Positions 1-13,400 of a stretch of DNA of 64,000 bases are shown here, in pieces. The notes beneath the pieces are model-generated. The model saw only the letters and a program-made list of their open reading frames with translations, was not told where the DNA came from and did no database searches. This DNA comes from Apostichopus japonicus (Eukaryota > Echinodermata > Holothuroidea > Aspidochirotida > Stichopodidae). Position 1 is the first letter of the stretch; every line of letters begins with the position of its first letter. The stretch covers positions 11,898,499-11,962,498 of the forward strand of contig NC_092565.1 in NCBI RefSeq assembly GCF_037975245.1, given 5' to 3'. The position numbers were made by a program, and so were the translations under genes.

Positions 1-60
1 CACATTAAATGATTATGCAGTGTTTTTTGTATTGAATAATCAATTTTATGCTTCATGCAG

Positions 61-285
61 GAGGCCATCAAAAGGGTTCAGGAACTTCAAGAACAAGGGA
101 TGCTAACCGGAGTCATCGATGACAGGGGGAAATTTATCTTCATCACCCCTCAGGAGTTGGAAGATGTTGCCAAATTTATACGTCAGAGGGGTCGTGTGTC
201 TATATCAGAACTGGCGGAAGCAAGCAACACGCTCATTAATCTTACCCCAGAGAGAACACAATCGAGTATAGAAGCTACTGCTTAA
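61..285 (+). CDS. DDRGK1: DDRGK domain-containing protein 1, last coding exon
   Basis: The exon starts after the acceptor TTCATGCAG and ends at TAA; it encodes 74 residues beginning [13 protein letters not shown]. It contains the family signature [18 protein letters not shown] followed by [18 protein letters not shown], the conserved PCI/winged-helix-like C-terminal segment of DDRGK1 (UFBP1). In known animals this ER-anchored protein is a component of the UFM1 ligase machinery (UFL1, CDK5RAP3) involved in ER-phagy and ER stress. The upstream exons (signal anchor and coiled coil) lie outside the window. The tail after the conserved core, [17 protein letters not shown], is divergent, as is usual for this family. 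The in-frame ATG just upstream of the exon is part of the acceptor region and is not a start. Identification is from the motif and is secure. Confidence 0.95.
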   Translation, partial: EAIKRVQELQEQGMLTGVIDDRGKFIFITPQELEDVAKFIRQRGRVSISELAEASNTLINLTPERTQSSIEATA

Positions 286-3200
286 AAGAACTTACATTGA
301 GGTTCATGCAGACTTGCCTTATTTAAAAATAGAAAGCTGAAAAGCAACTGTTACGATGCTGTAGGCTCTGTCAAAGTACCTCATAAGTATCTCGTCCCAA
401 TTGAAAAGGTGATAATTGCTGCACCCATGTAATGCTTCCAGTTATCATAATTTCTTGGAATCTACGATACTCCCAAATCTGGTCAGCAGTATGTTTATCA
501 AGGTGGAGGTGTTCTGGTGTAGCAATTAAGTTGTTCACCCTTTAATCATGAAGTTCCCAGTTCAAGATCCACAAGAAGCCAGATTCTCTTGACCCATTCG
601 ACAATTGTTGATGTGCAGTGGTGTTGAACTGACCACCCCGAGGATTGGTATTCTCCTTTTGTGAATCATGAAACCTTGTATGGTTTCATATCTTTCGCTG
701 GTAAAAGCAAGAATATGTGCACAAATCTACAGGACAGCTTCATAGAATTCATTAAAAAAAATGATAAAAAAGAAAATGTTTGATGTAAGCCATAGCCGTT
801 GGTCATCAGATGAAGGGGTGTTGTGGGGGTGGGTGGGCAGGGGTGATTACTACTGAAAGACTTCTTAACTTCCTAACCATTGGGACAGCTTGTTGTAGAC
901 TTAACTACTGGAAGGGGTTCATTGTCTGTAGACAAACATGAAACATCCACCCAATTTGTGACAAATGTTCATTGAAGGAATCGCTGTATTGCAATTGCTG
1001 CACAGGTGTCTGTTTCAAGGTAGTGCATACTGTAGCAAATCAAATAGTGTTGTCATTCTGATTTTCAGATTGCAAAAAGTGGTATTAGAAAATCAGAAAT
1101 GTTCAAAATTTGTATTTTTCCTACATTTTCAAGCTACCATTACTCTTTGGAAGATCGGAGAATATTCAAGCATTCAATTATAAGACGAGTGAAATATAAA
1201 TGGTAACGGAAATCACAACTTTCAAGGTTTTTGGGGGTTTTTGTACTCTCGTCTCTTACAGTCCTTATTAAGTTATACGATCCTATATTTGCAATTGTTT
1301 CCTGTATGTGTTTGGAATTACATGACAACTGCATGATGGTATCTGTTCATGCAAAATTTTGTTGTGGAAACCAATTTACTTTTTCCAACTTCATAGTTTA
1401 GTATCGTATTGCAACGTGCATTGATGTAAGTTCCCCTCCCTAATTTCTCCTACACCCTTCCCCTACCTCAATATAAGGGGGAGGGGGAATCAAAAGTAGA
1501 TGCTATGGAAATTGACCAAACTATTGCACACATCCAGAGATGTATTTAAAACCAAGCTTTTTGTAAGTTTCACAAATGGTATTCTATTGCCTGGCCAGGT
1601 GGAACCTCCAAACAAGGGGTCGGAAGATAGCCCAATTGATCCATAGGTATTCAACATAAAGCCTATGCTACAAAAATTTTGACACAGCATTGAATGGGCA
1701 CATGGCTACTTCCTTAGGCTTCAAGATCTCATATGCTACAGGCTGGCTAGTGAATGTGTAATGACTTGTTTCACCCCCTCATTCCTCTTATTTTTGTTCA
1801 TTTTCTTTAGGGATTTTAAGAAGAAACGGGTGCACTATTCAGTATCCCATATTTTGCCAGGCCCCATATGTTCTTGAGCTCCCTGATTCACTTCAGCCCC
1901 AAAGCTGTAATTCCGTCTGTCTAAGTTGCGCTCTACAAAGTTTCAACCTGCATATGCATACCGTACTCACTGTATAAATAGATGGCGTCCTTTAACCAAT
2001 CTATTAGGGGGGATTCCCCAACGCTAACGTTCCGGAAACGATGACAGGTGCCATGGAATAGTCATGCATGTCATAGTACTAGAAATGTACATGCACTTGT
2101 TCAGTTATTAATTACTCGAGGAACATTTGGCTTACACATACAGAGGTAACTGAAGTAGGTCGAACTTTCATATATCTGGTAAAGTATAGCGACAACCAAG
2201 TCATTATTATTGCGCACGTAGGATCATGTCCCATTCGGTCGGTATAGCTTTAGTTTTCCGGCTTCAGCCTCAGGTCAACTTCCAGGTATCTACATAATAA
2301 CTGATTACGGAGTGTAGGTAACGAAGGTAGACCAACAGGCCAGCACACACACAAACAAAGGTTTAGGCTAGGTTTTCTTCGGTGTATATTGTGGGTCGTA
2401 CGTTTCGAGCGCCTGTGCAAACTTACTGTACATGCTAGCCTGGGCCTAAAGACAGCTGCCTAGTCACAGTCAGTAGGCTACTGAAGGATTGACATATTTC
2501 GAGTAACTTAACTTCTGCTTCTGTTATATACTTGTTAAAAAACCCCTCTCGGGTATCACAACGAGGATGTTGGTGCGCAGCGCAGCAGTGCTAATAATAA
2601 TGCGTGGGCAATCTTGTCTTAAACACCTCAAGACTAGGGCTCTCTTTAACGGCCAAAGATTGTGTATTCCAGTCTTTTTAGTCCTAGGATAGAAACTATA
2701 TACTGAAAAGCACGATGATTATGTGGAATTTGTGTATAGCAGCCAGGCCTCCCTGGTTTCAAGAAGGGATTAGTCTCATTTGGGACTGCAATTAGGCCAT
2801 TAATAATTTGTTAAAAGAGAATAAGTCTGGCCCTTTTCCTTCTTTCTGTGAGGGGTTCCCACTTCAAAGTCTTCAAGATCTCTGTGATGCTGGATTGCCT
2901 ACAGAAATCACAAGTTAACAGTTAACTTTTCCTTGAAAGCTTGTTTAACTTTGCAGCTACAGTGTTCTTTTTTGTGTTCTTTTTTAGCTTTTTGTCCTGA
3001 GTGTGGTTGCATTTTCGTTTTGTTTTTTTGATCTAGGCGTACTGTAACATATTTGCAAATGTTTTTGCATCTTCTATATACTGTACTCATGAGACCAAAC
3101 ACTTTGGGGCCAAAGTGTACAGTTTCAAGTGCATAGCCTCTCATGTATCATAAATTTATACTGATACATGAGTGGCCACTATGGGAACTAGGTAGCCTAG

Positions 3201-3800
3201 CATCCAGATTCATTAAGTTACCAGAACTGTACCTCAAATGATTGTCAGATCTAGTATATAATAGTGCTTTCTGCTAGTCCATATTGCCATCAAATTCTAT
3301 GCATAGTATTTAGAAGTATGTTTTAATAGATGCAGAACCATAATATTTAGAGAATGCAAGTCCAAGAAGTCTATTTATTCTGCAGCGAAGGTGCACTGAT
3401 TCTCGGATGAGGAGTTGGAAAATATTATTGGAGGTGGAGTAGTTAATATTTGACTGGTAGTGGATGTGCTGATGCTCGGATGCATAGTGGGGAACTCAAA
3501 GGCCAAGAAATTTATTTGAGAATGGCCCAACACTATTGTGCTTTTGTAATTTTTCATTCATGTGTATATATTTGAAAGAATCTAAGTCCAAGACTAATAT
3601 CCTCAGGTGGATGCAGAGAAGGAAAGAATTTAGACTATTATTTAGGAGTGGATGCGCAGATGCTCGGATGGGGATTTGGCAAAAGAGTCAAACTGGACAT
3701 CCATGCATCAGGGTGGTAGGATAAACATCTCTCAGGTGGCCCTGCATTCTATAGTTGTATCCAATTTAGTTGCAGCTGGTGACCATATACTTTTTTGTTG
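286..3800. other. Intergenic, no gene recognised
   Basis: About 3.5 kb between DDRGK1 and the MITE upstream of RAB24. The open frames here are short and lack recognisable domains or good splice context. It must include the DDRGK1 3' untranslated region, but I see no clear AATAAA close to the stop. Two loosely similar segments at about 3380-3500 and 3600-3680 share a GGATGNGCNGATGCTCGGATG motif, which suggests an old local duplication. A possible tRNA-like relic is listed separately. Confidence 0.5.
510..575 (+). repeat. Possible tRNA-like SINE relic
   Basis: An A-box-like TAGCAATTAAGTTG (519-532) is followed about 27 bp later by a B-box-like AGTTCAAGATCC (559-570). The middle, CTTTAATCATGAAGTTCCCAG, resembles the matching part of the better preserved SINE at 21172-21412 (CCTTCCAATCATAAGGTCCCGG in the other orientation). 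Both boxes carry mismatches to the pol III consensus, so this is at most a decayed copy. Confidence 0.3.
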
Positions 3801-3808
3801 GTTAAATG

Positions 3809-4173
3809 CAGTGGCGAAGCTAGGGGTATCGGTCAGGAGGGGCGAGAATAGTCTGTAGGGGCGCTTTCGACATCTAAGCGGAGCGCCACCACAGGTTGGC
3901 GCGTAGCGTACAGAAATTTTTTGAATAAAGATACTCCCTAGATCACCGGAAATGACCCTTTCCAGGCCTAGCTAATTTGCAGATAAACGAAGAATAAATA
4001 GGTCTAATCGCCAAATTACACCAACAAAATGTGACAAATTAGGTAGATGAGAGCGCAATAAAATAGGCAATAATCACGAATAAGTAAAGGAGGTGAAAAG
4101 GGCTTCAGCAGTCCATTTGAGTCCGTCAAGGGGGGCATCTGGCCCCCCTGACTGTATGGACGCTCCGCCACTG
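3809..4173. mobile_element. hAT-like MITE (365 bp) with 8-bp target duplication
   Basis: The element begins CAGTGGCGAAGC and ends with the reverse complement of CAGTGGCGGAGC, the terminal type common in hAT transposons. It is flanked by a perfect 8-bp direct repeat, GTTAAATG (3801-3808 and 4174-4181), the target duplication length of hAT. It has no transposase reading frame, so it is non-autonomous. The right end also has an internal G-rich/C-rich palindrome. It lies 136 bp upstream of the RAB24 start codon and so may sit in the promoter or a 5' intron of that gene. Confidence 0.85.
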
Positions 4174-4224
4174 GTTAAATGTTTTTGACCGGCCTTATAA
4201 CCTTCAAATTTGATTCATTTTCAG

Positions 4225-4309
4225 ATTTTTCTGAAGATCCGAGAATTGGTTTTCCCTGTACTAATTGACATACTGTAGAGTCTGTCAAGGTTGTTGATAA
4301 GTAACAGCA
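4225..4309 (+). other. RAB24: Possible 5' UTR exon segment of RAB24
   Basis: A plausible acceptor, TTGATTCATTTTCAG, ends at 4224, giving an 84-85 base leader before the ATG at 4310 if it is used. The start context is AACAGCAATGT. Without transcript data I cannot tell whether transcription starts within this stretch or upstream of the MITE. Confidence 0.3.
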
Positions 4310-4441
4310 ATGTCTGAAGACAAATTGGATACGGACCGACGGGTGCATGTTAAAGTAGTTCTACTTGGCCAGACACGTGCAGGGAAAAGTTGCTTGATGA
4401 AGCGGTACATAGATGACAATTTTTATGGAGATCAAGTGGCA
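4310..4441 (+). CDS. RAB24: RAB24 exon 1 (start codon, P-loop)
   Basis: Residues 1-44, from [10 protein letters not shown] to NFYGDQVA, ending in phase 0 at the donor GCA|GTGAGT. It carries the first beta strand, the P-loop GQTRAGKS and the start of switch I. No other ATG in this frame precedes it in a good context. Confidence 0.9.
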
Positions 4442-7400
4442 GTGAGTCTGTATTTATACTTTGGTCTTATTTGTAATAAGCTCGATACCAATACTCAATA
4501 GAGGAGGTACAGCTGCAGGGTGTCTGGTCACTGCATGCTAGACAATTATACATACAACAAGTGTGGAAATATATTAATATACCACCACAGAGATGTGTGC
4601 AAGGGGAGGAAGAGCCAGAGGGAATTAGTATTAGTTAGTTACACCCAGGAAATTCTGCAGTTACAATAACAGGATGCAGTGAGGGTCACTTAAAGGGAGT
4701 GAAGACTCCCGCACAAAGAAACGTCTGATGCGGGTAATTTGACCTAGTTTCGAATGAGGTGTAACAGAAGTGTTGGACACCACCATCGATCCCAGAAAAT
4801 ACACACGCAGCTTGCTACCGTGGGTAATTAGACACTAGTGTACAGTCAATACATGCAGCTATGGTCAATACCCACAACACAGTGTACATAGCAGTGATGG
4901 ACGTATCAGGTCTAGATAAAAGATAAGAAGGTATCACGTTTATTACTGTCTGCACTTTGTAGCGACAAGAAAAAAACTTCAGTTGCAACTTGCAAGCAAC
5001 AGAAAGTTCACTTTTTCAGAGGGCGGCACACTGTTTGGGGCGAGTTTTCAATGCCTTTAAGCTTGGGATTATCTCCAGATCAGGATTTACATTCATGAAG
5101 TACATTCAGTTTGTTACATAATTGTTTAAATACTTATTCAAGGGATACATGCTCAGTCTGACGACTAGACTTTCATATAGAAAAAGATATTTATTGGCTT
5201 AATTAACCATCAAAGGTATTTCCTAAAATTGATAGTACACTAAAAGTTAGCAGAAGTTTTACCTAGAGCTTATGACCCTTGAAAATGATTCACAGACATG
5301 GAGGATTATTAAATTACAAAATTTAATGTCTCAGGCAAGGAAGAAAAAAAGTTTGAGGGAGGTGTGACCATTATTAGACTTTCTAGCATATTTGGGGCAG
5401 AATCGATGCCCTTTAAGCACTCTTTTTAAGCTCCCGTTTCCATCCGCTCTCCAACCCTGCTCCTCCTATACTCCTCACATATGCCTTCGCCAATGTGAGA
5501 TAATTGGGACTGAGCAATCGGGTGTAGAAGTTTTAAGTACAATTTTAGCCACTTGCAATGATGCAAACTTGTGCTTAAACACTCTAATGGTTAAACATCA
5601 AGTTCTAGCTGACATGGTCCTGAACAACAACACACATCAGTTACTGCACATACAGGCTTTAGAGAACAGCCCCATAATAATTGTAAGCTCATAGTAGGCA
5701 GTAATTTTTATCCGAAGGATAGATGAGTATGTCATCCCGATTTGTTTATGTTCTTAATATCAATGCTCTAAAGCAGCAAAATGCTGGGGCATTTTTTCCG
5801 ACTGGTAAACAACAAAATCCACTGGAATTTTAATTGCCAGTAAATAACCTTTTGTTTTTTAATATTACAGAGTGTCGGTTGTTCTTTTGCTGCAAGGTCG
5901 ATAATTGTCGGCCCAGTGGAATTATGCTTGGGAATATGGGTAAGTGTTCTGAATCAGGAGTATGGGTAAGTGTTCTGACTCAGGAGTATGAGTATAAGTG
6001 TTCTCACTCAGGAGTATGTGTATAAGTGTTCTGACTCAGGAGTATGGGTAAGTGTTCTGAATCAGGAGTATGGGTTAGGGTTTGGAATCAGGAGTATGTG
6101 TATAAGTGTTCTGACTCAGGAGTATGGGTAGTGTTCTGACTCAGGAGTATGGGTGTAAGTGTTCTGACTCAGGAGTATGGGTAATTAGTGTTCTGAATCA
6201 GGAGTATAGGTAAGTGTTCTGACTCAGGATTATTGGTAAGTGTTCTCACTCAGTAGTATGGGTTAGTGTTCTGACTCAGGAGTATGGGTATAAGTGTTTT
6301 AACTCAGGAGTATCGGTAAGTGTTCTAACTCAGGAATATGGGTAGTGTTCTGACCCAGGAATATGGGTAGTGTTCTGGCTCAGGAGTATGGGTAAGTGTT
6401 CTAATTCAGGAGTATAGGTGAGGTGTTCTGACTCACAAAAGACTATCAGGGAAGGAGTCATTTATAATCTAGTAAAGTCAGCAGAGTAAGGTATAAGGTG
6501 AGTGTAGCCCTTTTAAGGTCCTTTACTACTGTAACAGAATAGCCTGACCAAGTGTAATACTCAGATGTTACAGTATTGTTGAAGCTAACATTAAGTATAG
6601 TATCAAGTGTAAGTTACAGTCAGTCGATATTGAGGTACAGTAGTAGTAATAATAAATGATTGAAGCTTTAATCTTCAACTCTCAGACTAATATCAAGATG
6701 GTAATATCATACCTTTTTGATAATTAGTTTTAAGTTAATGGACTTAAATGGAATTACTCAAATTGGGACATGAATGGAAATTTTGCATACAATGTAACTA
6801 TTTAATGTTTTTGTATTATCTTGATTAGGAATCACTTTGCTTTTTTATCTTTTTAGTATTTCGTTCTGTTTTGTTTTCTCTTGTCCAGGATACCTGTGGG
6901 CAAGAAAGATATGAGGCTTTAACAAGAATCTACTATCAAAATGCAGCTGCTGCTATTGTTTGTTACGGTAGGTTAATGAAGGTTAAACCAAGAGCCTAAA
7001 GCATAAGAAATTTCTACCAAGCGGCCTTCTCAACTCTCCCACTCCTACCCCCCTCCCACATACCCACCCACCCCTTCTTCTTTCTCTCTCTCTTTCCCCA
7101 ATCCTTATAATACCAGCAGCTACAGCCATTGTTTGTCATCGCAGGTTCAAAAGCTTGAACCAAATGCTAACACCTTGACAAGTTCCAGCACCTATTCTAT
7201 ATCTCCCCACCCTCATTTACACCTTCTCGCTTTCTGCCAGACTGTACATTTATATATACATGACACCATTGACTGAAATGATGTTTTAATAGCAAGGTAC
7301 AGACAAGGTATCGCCATTTGGAAGCATAGGAGAGGTAATCTAATATTAGAAATTAGATAACTCTTATGAATTTCCATGATTTTGAATTGTATGCATATTT

Positions 7401-10400
7401 GGTTCCTAGCCAAAGGCATAAGGATTCTATGTGATGGTGATGGTGATGGCTTGTGTGTTGTGTATGTGATGCTGCTTGTGAACACGATATCTCAAGAAGG
7501 GTACCCTTGAGGGATCTGATACTTGGCATGAGGATGCCCCGTATTTAGTAGAAACAAATCTATTGTCTTTGGTGGAGGTCAAAAGTCATTTGGGGTCACC
7601 AGAGGTCAAACTGAAACTGTGTGAAACATGATATCTCATAAAGGGAAACCGTAATGAATCTGAAACTAGGCGTGTGGATGCCCTATATTGAGTAGAAGAA
7701 CCCTCCCCATATTGAGTAGGAGAACCCTATTGTTTTTGGTGGAGGTCAAAGGTCATTTGGGGTCACAAGAGGTCAAATTGTGAATAATTTTTATTTATAC
7801 ATGATATATCAAGCAGGAAAACATGTCTGGATCTTTTATATATATTGGTCATGTAATGCCCAAACTTAAATGCAAGAAGCTGATTTATGAACATGTTAAC
7901 ATGACAAGATCAAATTAGTTTGATCTCCTATTCTTTCTTAAATTATCAATAAAGACATGTGGTGAGTGCAGCAACCCTTTTATCAATTGCGGAGATCAGA
8001 CGTCAAAATGAGAAAGTTTTGTTATCATAATATCTCAGATATAAACCTTTGATGACCCATGCTGTGATTTCATGGTTCACAAAAATTGTTAGTTAATGCC
8101 AAAAGATCTTAAACATTCTCTATCTAAGAGTAAACACATTAACTTCACGATGAAAACCGTGTGAATTTGAAACCACAGTACTTACAAAATATTTCCTTTG
8201 GGCGAGGACTCACTACGCCTTTATGGCTTTCTCGTTATTTTTCCTCAGATGTAACAGACCTAGCTTCCTTTGAGAAGACGTCATTTTGGATTAATGAGCT
8301 GAAGGAATACAACAATGAGGTATTTTAATATAATTTTGTCTGGCAAGAACATAAATCAGGGCTGAATGTATGTTGTAGGGTATAATGTATGCCAAGGCAG
8401 AAAGTATGATTATGTTAAAGTGTATTAAAGCAATGAGTATATCAGTGACAAGAGATGTGCATTCTGTAACAATTTAGCACATGTTGTAGGGCTTTGTGTT
8501 TTTCATGCTATTGGGACTGTTAACAATTTATATTCAAAATTAATTCTGGATCATACTTGAACATCATTTACCAATCAAAATGCTTTGCTGTAGTCGTCTC
8601 ATTCCCCAGAGTTTGTAATCTATTCAGAATTAATAGTTAAAGGCAATTGGATGACATCACAGACATATGCCATCACAGACATATGCCATCATAGACATAT
8701 GACATCACAGGCATATGACATCACAGACATATGACATCACAGACATGACATCATAGGCATATGACAACACTGGCATACGACATCACAGACATATGACATC
8801 ACAGACATGACATCACAGACATATGACACAACAGAAATATGACATCACAGACATGACATCACAGACATATATCATCACAGACATATGACATCACAGGCAT
8901 ATGACATCACAGACATGACATCACAGACATATGACATCACAGACATATGACATCACAGCGTATGACATCACAGACATATGACATCACAGACATATCACAC
9001 AACAGACATATGACATCATAGGCATATGAAATCACTGGCATACGACATCACAGACATATGACGTCACAGACATATGACACAACAGACATATAACATCACA
9101 GACATATGACATCACAGACATGACATCACAGACATGACATTACAGACATGACATCACTGGCATACCACATCACAGACATATGACATCACAGACATATTAC
9201 ATCACTGGCATATTACATCACTGGCATACGACATCACAGACATGACATCACAGACATATGACATCACAGACATATTACATCACGAACATATGACATCACA
9301 CGCATATGATGTCACAGACATATTACATCACAGACATATGACATCACAGACATGACATTACAGACATATGACATCACTGGCATACGACATCACAGACATA
9401 TGACATCACAGACATGACATCACAGACATATGACATCACAGGCATATGATGTCACAGACATATTACATCACAGACATGACATCACAGACATATTACATCA
9501 CAGACATATAACATCACAGACATTATATCACAGACATATGACATCACAGACATATGACATCACAGGCATATGGTGTCACAGACATATTACATCACAGACA
9601 TATTACATCACAGACATGACAGCACAGACATATAACATCACAGACATGATATCACAGACATATGACATCACAGACATATGACATCACAGACATATGACAT
9701 CACAGACATATGACATCACAGACATATGACATCACAGACATATGACATCACAGACATATGACATCACAGACATATGACATCACAGACAGACATTGCATAA
9801 TGTATTGAAAGTATTTAATGTCAGTATTTTATGTCTCAGTCACGGAGCATGCTATGGAGGTGAGAAGTGGGCTAATTTACTTCCTCAGTATTATCAGGGG
9901 CAGATGTAGGGGTCACGAAAGCCAATTCCCAGGGATGGAGTGGGTTATGGGTGCCTTCCCCCAGAAATTGAACTTTTTAGTGGTGCAGGGATACCGTCTG
10001 GCTCTACCCCTGATAAAACATGTAATACATTTTTTTACACACAGTACATTACAGCTGATTAGTACTCTGGAGTATGCACAGCAAGGTCTGACTCATATGT
10101 TCCTAGGCTAGCCATTTCCCCAAACAGGAAACATATATTTCAATCACTAATTTACCAAAGAGTTCAGTGCAATGAGTTTATTATTTATTGAATACTCACT
10201 CATATCATTCGCTTTGAGCTCAATTGTTTATTTGTATAAACTCATAGACCGAAAGTGCCATGAGATAAACACAGACGCTCTTGACTAGTATGAATAGATG
10301 TGAATTCACTTCAAAAAATGATTGATATTCTCTGAAAATTCGTAATAAGCTAACCCTTTCAGACAGTCAGTAACCAGTTTAAGAATTTAGCAATATTCAT

Positions 10401-13400
10401 CATTGAGAGTAGACTATTAATTATTCCCTCGAAGCTTTATACTTTTATGACAGTGTAATCCATGTGATTAAATCTTATAAAAAAAAGGGTGGTTCTCTTG
10501 GAGAAGCAAGAGGGGGAGGATGGAATTGCCAGGGATTGGGCAGCCTCCCAGTGGGGTCAGCTCCCCCTCCCCCCTCCCCTCCCCCTCCCCCATTCTCAGA
10601 CTGACTCTAGTTTTACTTTAATGTCTATCTTTTGTTTATGCTTCCAGTCTGGTAATTATTTGCTGGTCTCCCTTCTTCCTACTCTATCATGTACTTATCT
10701 GCTTTGTTTTTGTTTGTGCTAACCTGAAGGATCAAGCTTGTCCCCCCCCCCCCGTGTCATAACAAGAAGCAAGAGGGGGGAGGGGGATTGGAACTCATTA
10801 CAGGGATTAATTGCCTTCTTTGGAGGCCATAGTCTTGGTCATGCAAATAAGGATTAAGAATAGTATGATATGTTAATGTCTTTAAAGGTATTGGGCAGGG
10901 GGGTTGGGTGAGGTTTGAGGGGCACTTTGTATCAACTACTTTTCCTTGAAGGGGAAACCATATCCTCAGAATTCTTGGCTATGGGCCTGGTTTTGCTGTC
11001 TCCTTGAAGGAAGAGATTTGTTAGAAAACATACCACAACCAGGGGGCTTCCATTCAGCAAGGGACCAGGGTTTTCTAGTCTAGTGTTTCATATCAGGTTA
11101 TCTGTACACTCAGCCACAACTACAGGACAGATGTACTATACAAGATTTTCATAGAAATCTCTCCAGCCGATGTATTTGATTTTCTTTTCAGGCAGCTCAA
11201 ATATATTTGGTGGGAACCAAAGCTGACTTAGTAGAAAAGGACATCAAACAGAGGGCGGTAGAACTGAGCGTAGTAGAAGCATTAGCAAAAGGTGATATAT
11301 TAATTATATTTGACAAGAGAAAAAAGCAAACTTTGGAAGAAATTAATTCAACTGTTTCTCAAGTTTTTCTCATGCCTCCCAATTTCTGTCAGTAACTTTT
11401 AAGCCCGGATTTGATTTTAAAAAAATTTGGTTGAAAATTTGAAACTTAAAATGGCTTGGCAACACAAACAAGAACATCATACTGTAGATGTAAGTCCTGT
11501 CTGCTAAAGTTGCTTAATAATGTTGTGTTGGAAGCTTTGCTTTTGGTTGATGATGGACATACCTGTACTTGTCTTCAGTCTGTGGGACTGTCTACCTAGG
11601 TGGTAACTTAAAGTTGGAAATAAAGAAAATAGCAATTGAAACAAAATTGAAACAAATAGGTTACATACTGTACTTTCCAATAGCCATGGAAATCAGCTAC
11701 TCAATGCATAATGGACTTGTAGTTAGTAAATGAAAGAAAATAACACTCTTCAGCTACAGCCCCCAAAAAATAAAAAAATAAGTGAAGAAATGATCAGAAA
11801 ATGATAGCCATTGGAGACTGAATTTTCAGTTACGTATCCAGTAGCAACTGGAAGTAGTAGTGAATACTAAATATCGAGCAAATTGCAAATGTAACGATGG
11901 AATTTAATGAACGTAACGAACAGCAGGACCCGGAAAGAAACTACTTTGAGATATTGCCTGGAAATTAAAATCTCACAGGAACCACACTAGTATTATTATT
12001 AAACATGAATTCCCAAGTTTCAGGTATAGAATTTTGGGGCTCTTTTTAACTGATTTTTGGCTTTGGTTTCACAGTTTATAACACAACACAGTATTATTCA
12101 TTTACAAGTTATCTTCATTTGTAAATTTCTCTGGGCTGAGGTTGTTCATTCTGGAAACGTGATTTGTTTTTTAATCCATCACTTGAGATCACATTTCCAC
12201 ATTAGGACATGAGCTGTCTAAACAAATGTGTTACTTTCTGAGTGGTTGCTAAGCGGTAGACAGATTCAAAGTGTAAACAACAGCCAATTAGGAAACTTGT
12301 GTTTTTTCATCATTTTTTTCTTTTATTCATTTCTTGCAGTATTTTTGACTACCCGTACCATTGTTTATTATTAATCAATTCAATGGGTTATTGCTTACAC
12401 CTCAGTTGGTGAATGATTTCATACTTATCAGTTACTACCTCAGCGGTTTGGCAAATGTTTGCTGTGTAAACACATCTGCGACTTAAATGTTATCGCTACG
12501 TGACGACAGAGTGTAAAGGGTTCTGTGCTAGAAATGATTTCCGTAATCTTATCAATTGTTGCTAGTAATATCTCTCGTAATAGCATACATGATTAATCCT
12601 TACTTTTGTAAGTCACAAACATTGCTTGTTATTTTGACAAAGTGTTTGTTTGGTCAAAGATATACTGATGTCATTCCATGAATAGTTAACATCTAATACA
12701 AGGAATGCAAAGTCCACGTTGAGATAGCCTTTACATTATATAATAAGGTACATTTCTATTGTTTCATACATAGAAGCAAGCATTTAAAACATACCCTTTA
12801 TTCTAAGTGATGAGTTTATTTCTGGGAATGATTAATAAACCGAAAGCAAATCCTGTCTGCTGTTTGCCTGTGTATATAATATGACATGTAGAAATGTGAG
12901 GATGGTCTTGTGTCTGGATCATGTGACCAGCCTCAGCATTGTAACACATAGCTCGGTAGTAAATAGTTAGGAATTTGCTTTAATGATTCAGTACACTGCC
13001 CTCCATCCCAGGATGATCCCTCGCAGGGCACATTTATGTCCAGCATTTCTGATCACAAAAATAATTGAAGCTACTAAAAACCAAGCAATTTGTGATATTT
13101 ACGGAATCGTACAGCTGTAAATTGTCTCAAACTCTACTTGTACGTATGTATATACTGTACTGGGTTTCAGTTTGTCATACAACATTTATACATTTTTTAT
13201 ACATTCAAACAATATTTATTTATACGATTTTGTTTCATTTGATATGATCTTTTCCAGCATTACATAAACAGTATTGGAAGAGTACTTTTTATTGTGCACA
13301 TTTGATCAGTATAAACATCTCCAAATAGGTAGGCTGTAGGGTTTCCTTACATCATATGAAAGATCTTTCATGACTAGACTGTCATCTTGTCTGTCATCGC

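Noticed and set aside
5834..6025. 63-codon frame across RAB24 exon 2
   Set aside because: Out of frame with the conserved RAB24 reading and runs into the minisatellite.
9430..9681. His/Thr/Asp-rich 83-codon frame
   Set aside because: Translation of the 16-mer satellite in RAB24 intron 4.
8650..9787. Regular short repeats resembling a CRISPR array
   Set aside because: Units are contiguous 12-16-mers with no unique spacers, in an intron of a eukaryotic gene; it is a satellite.
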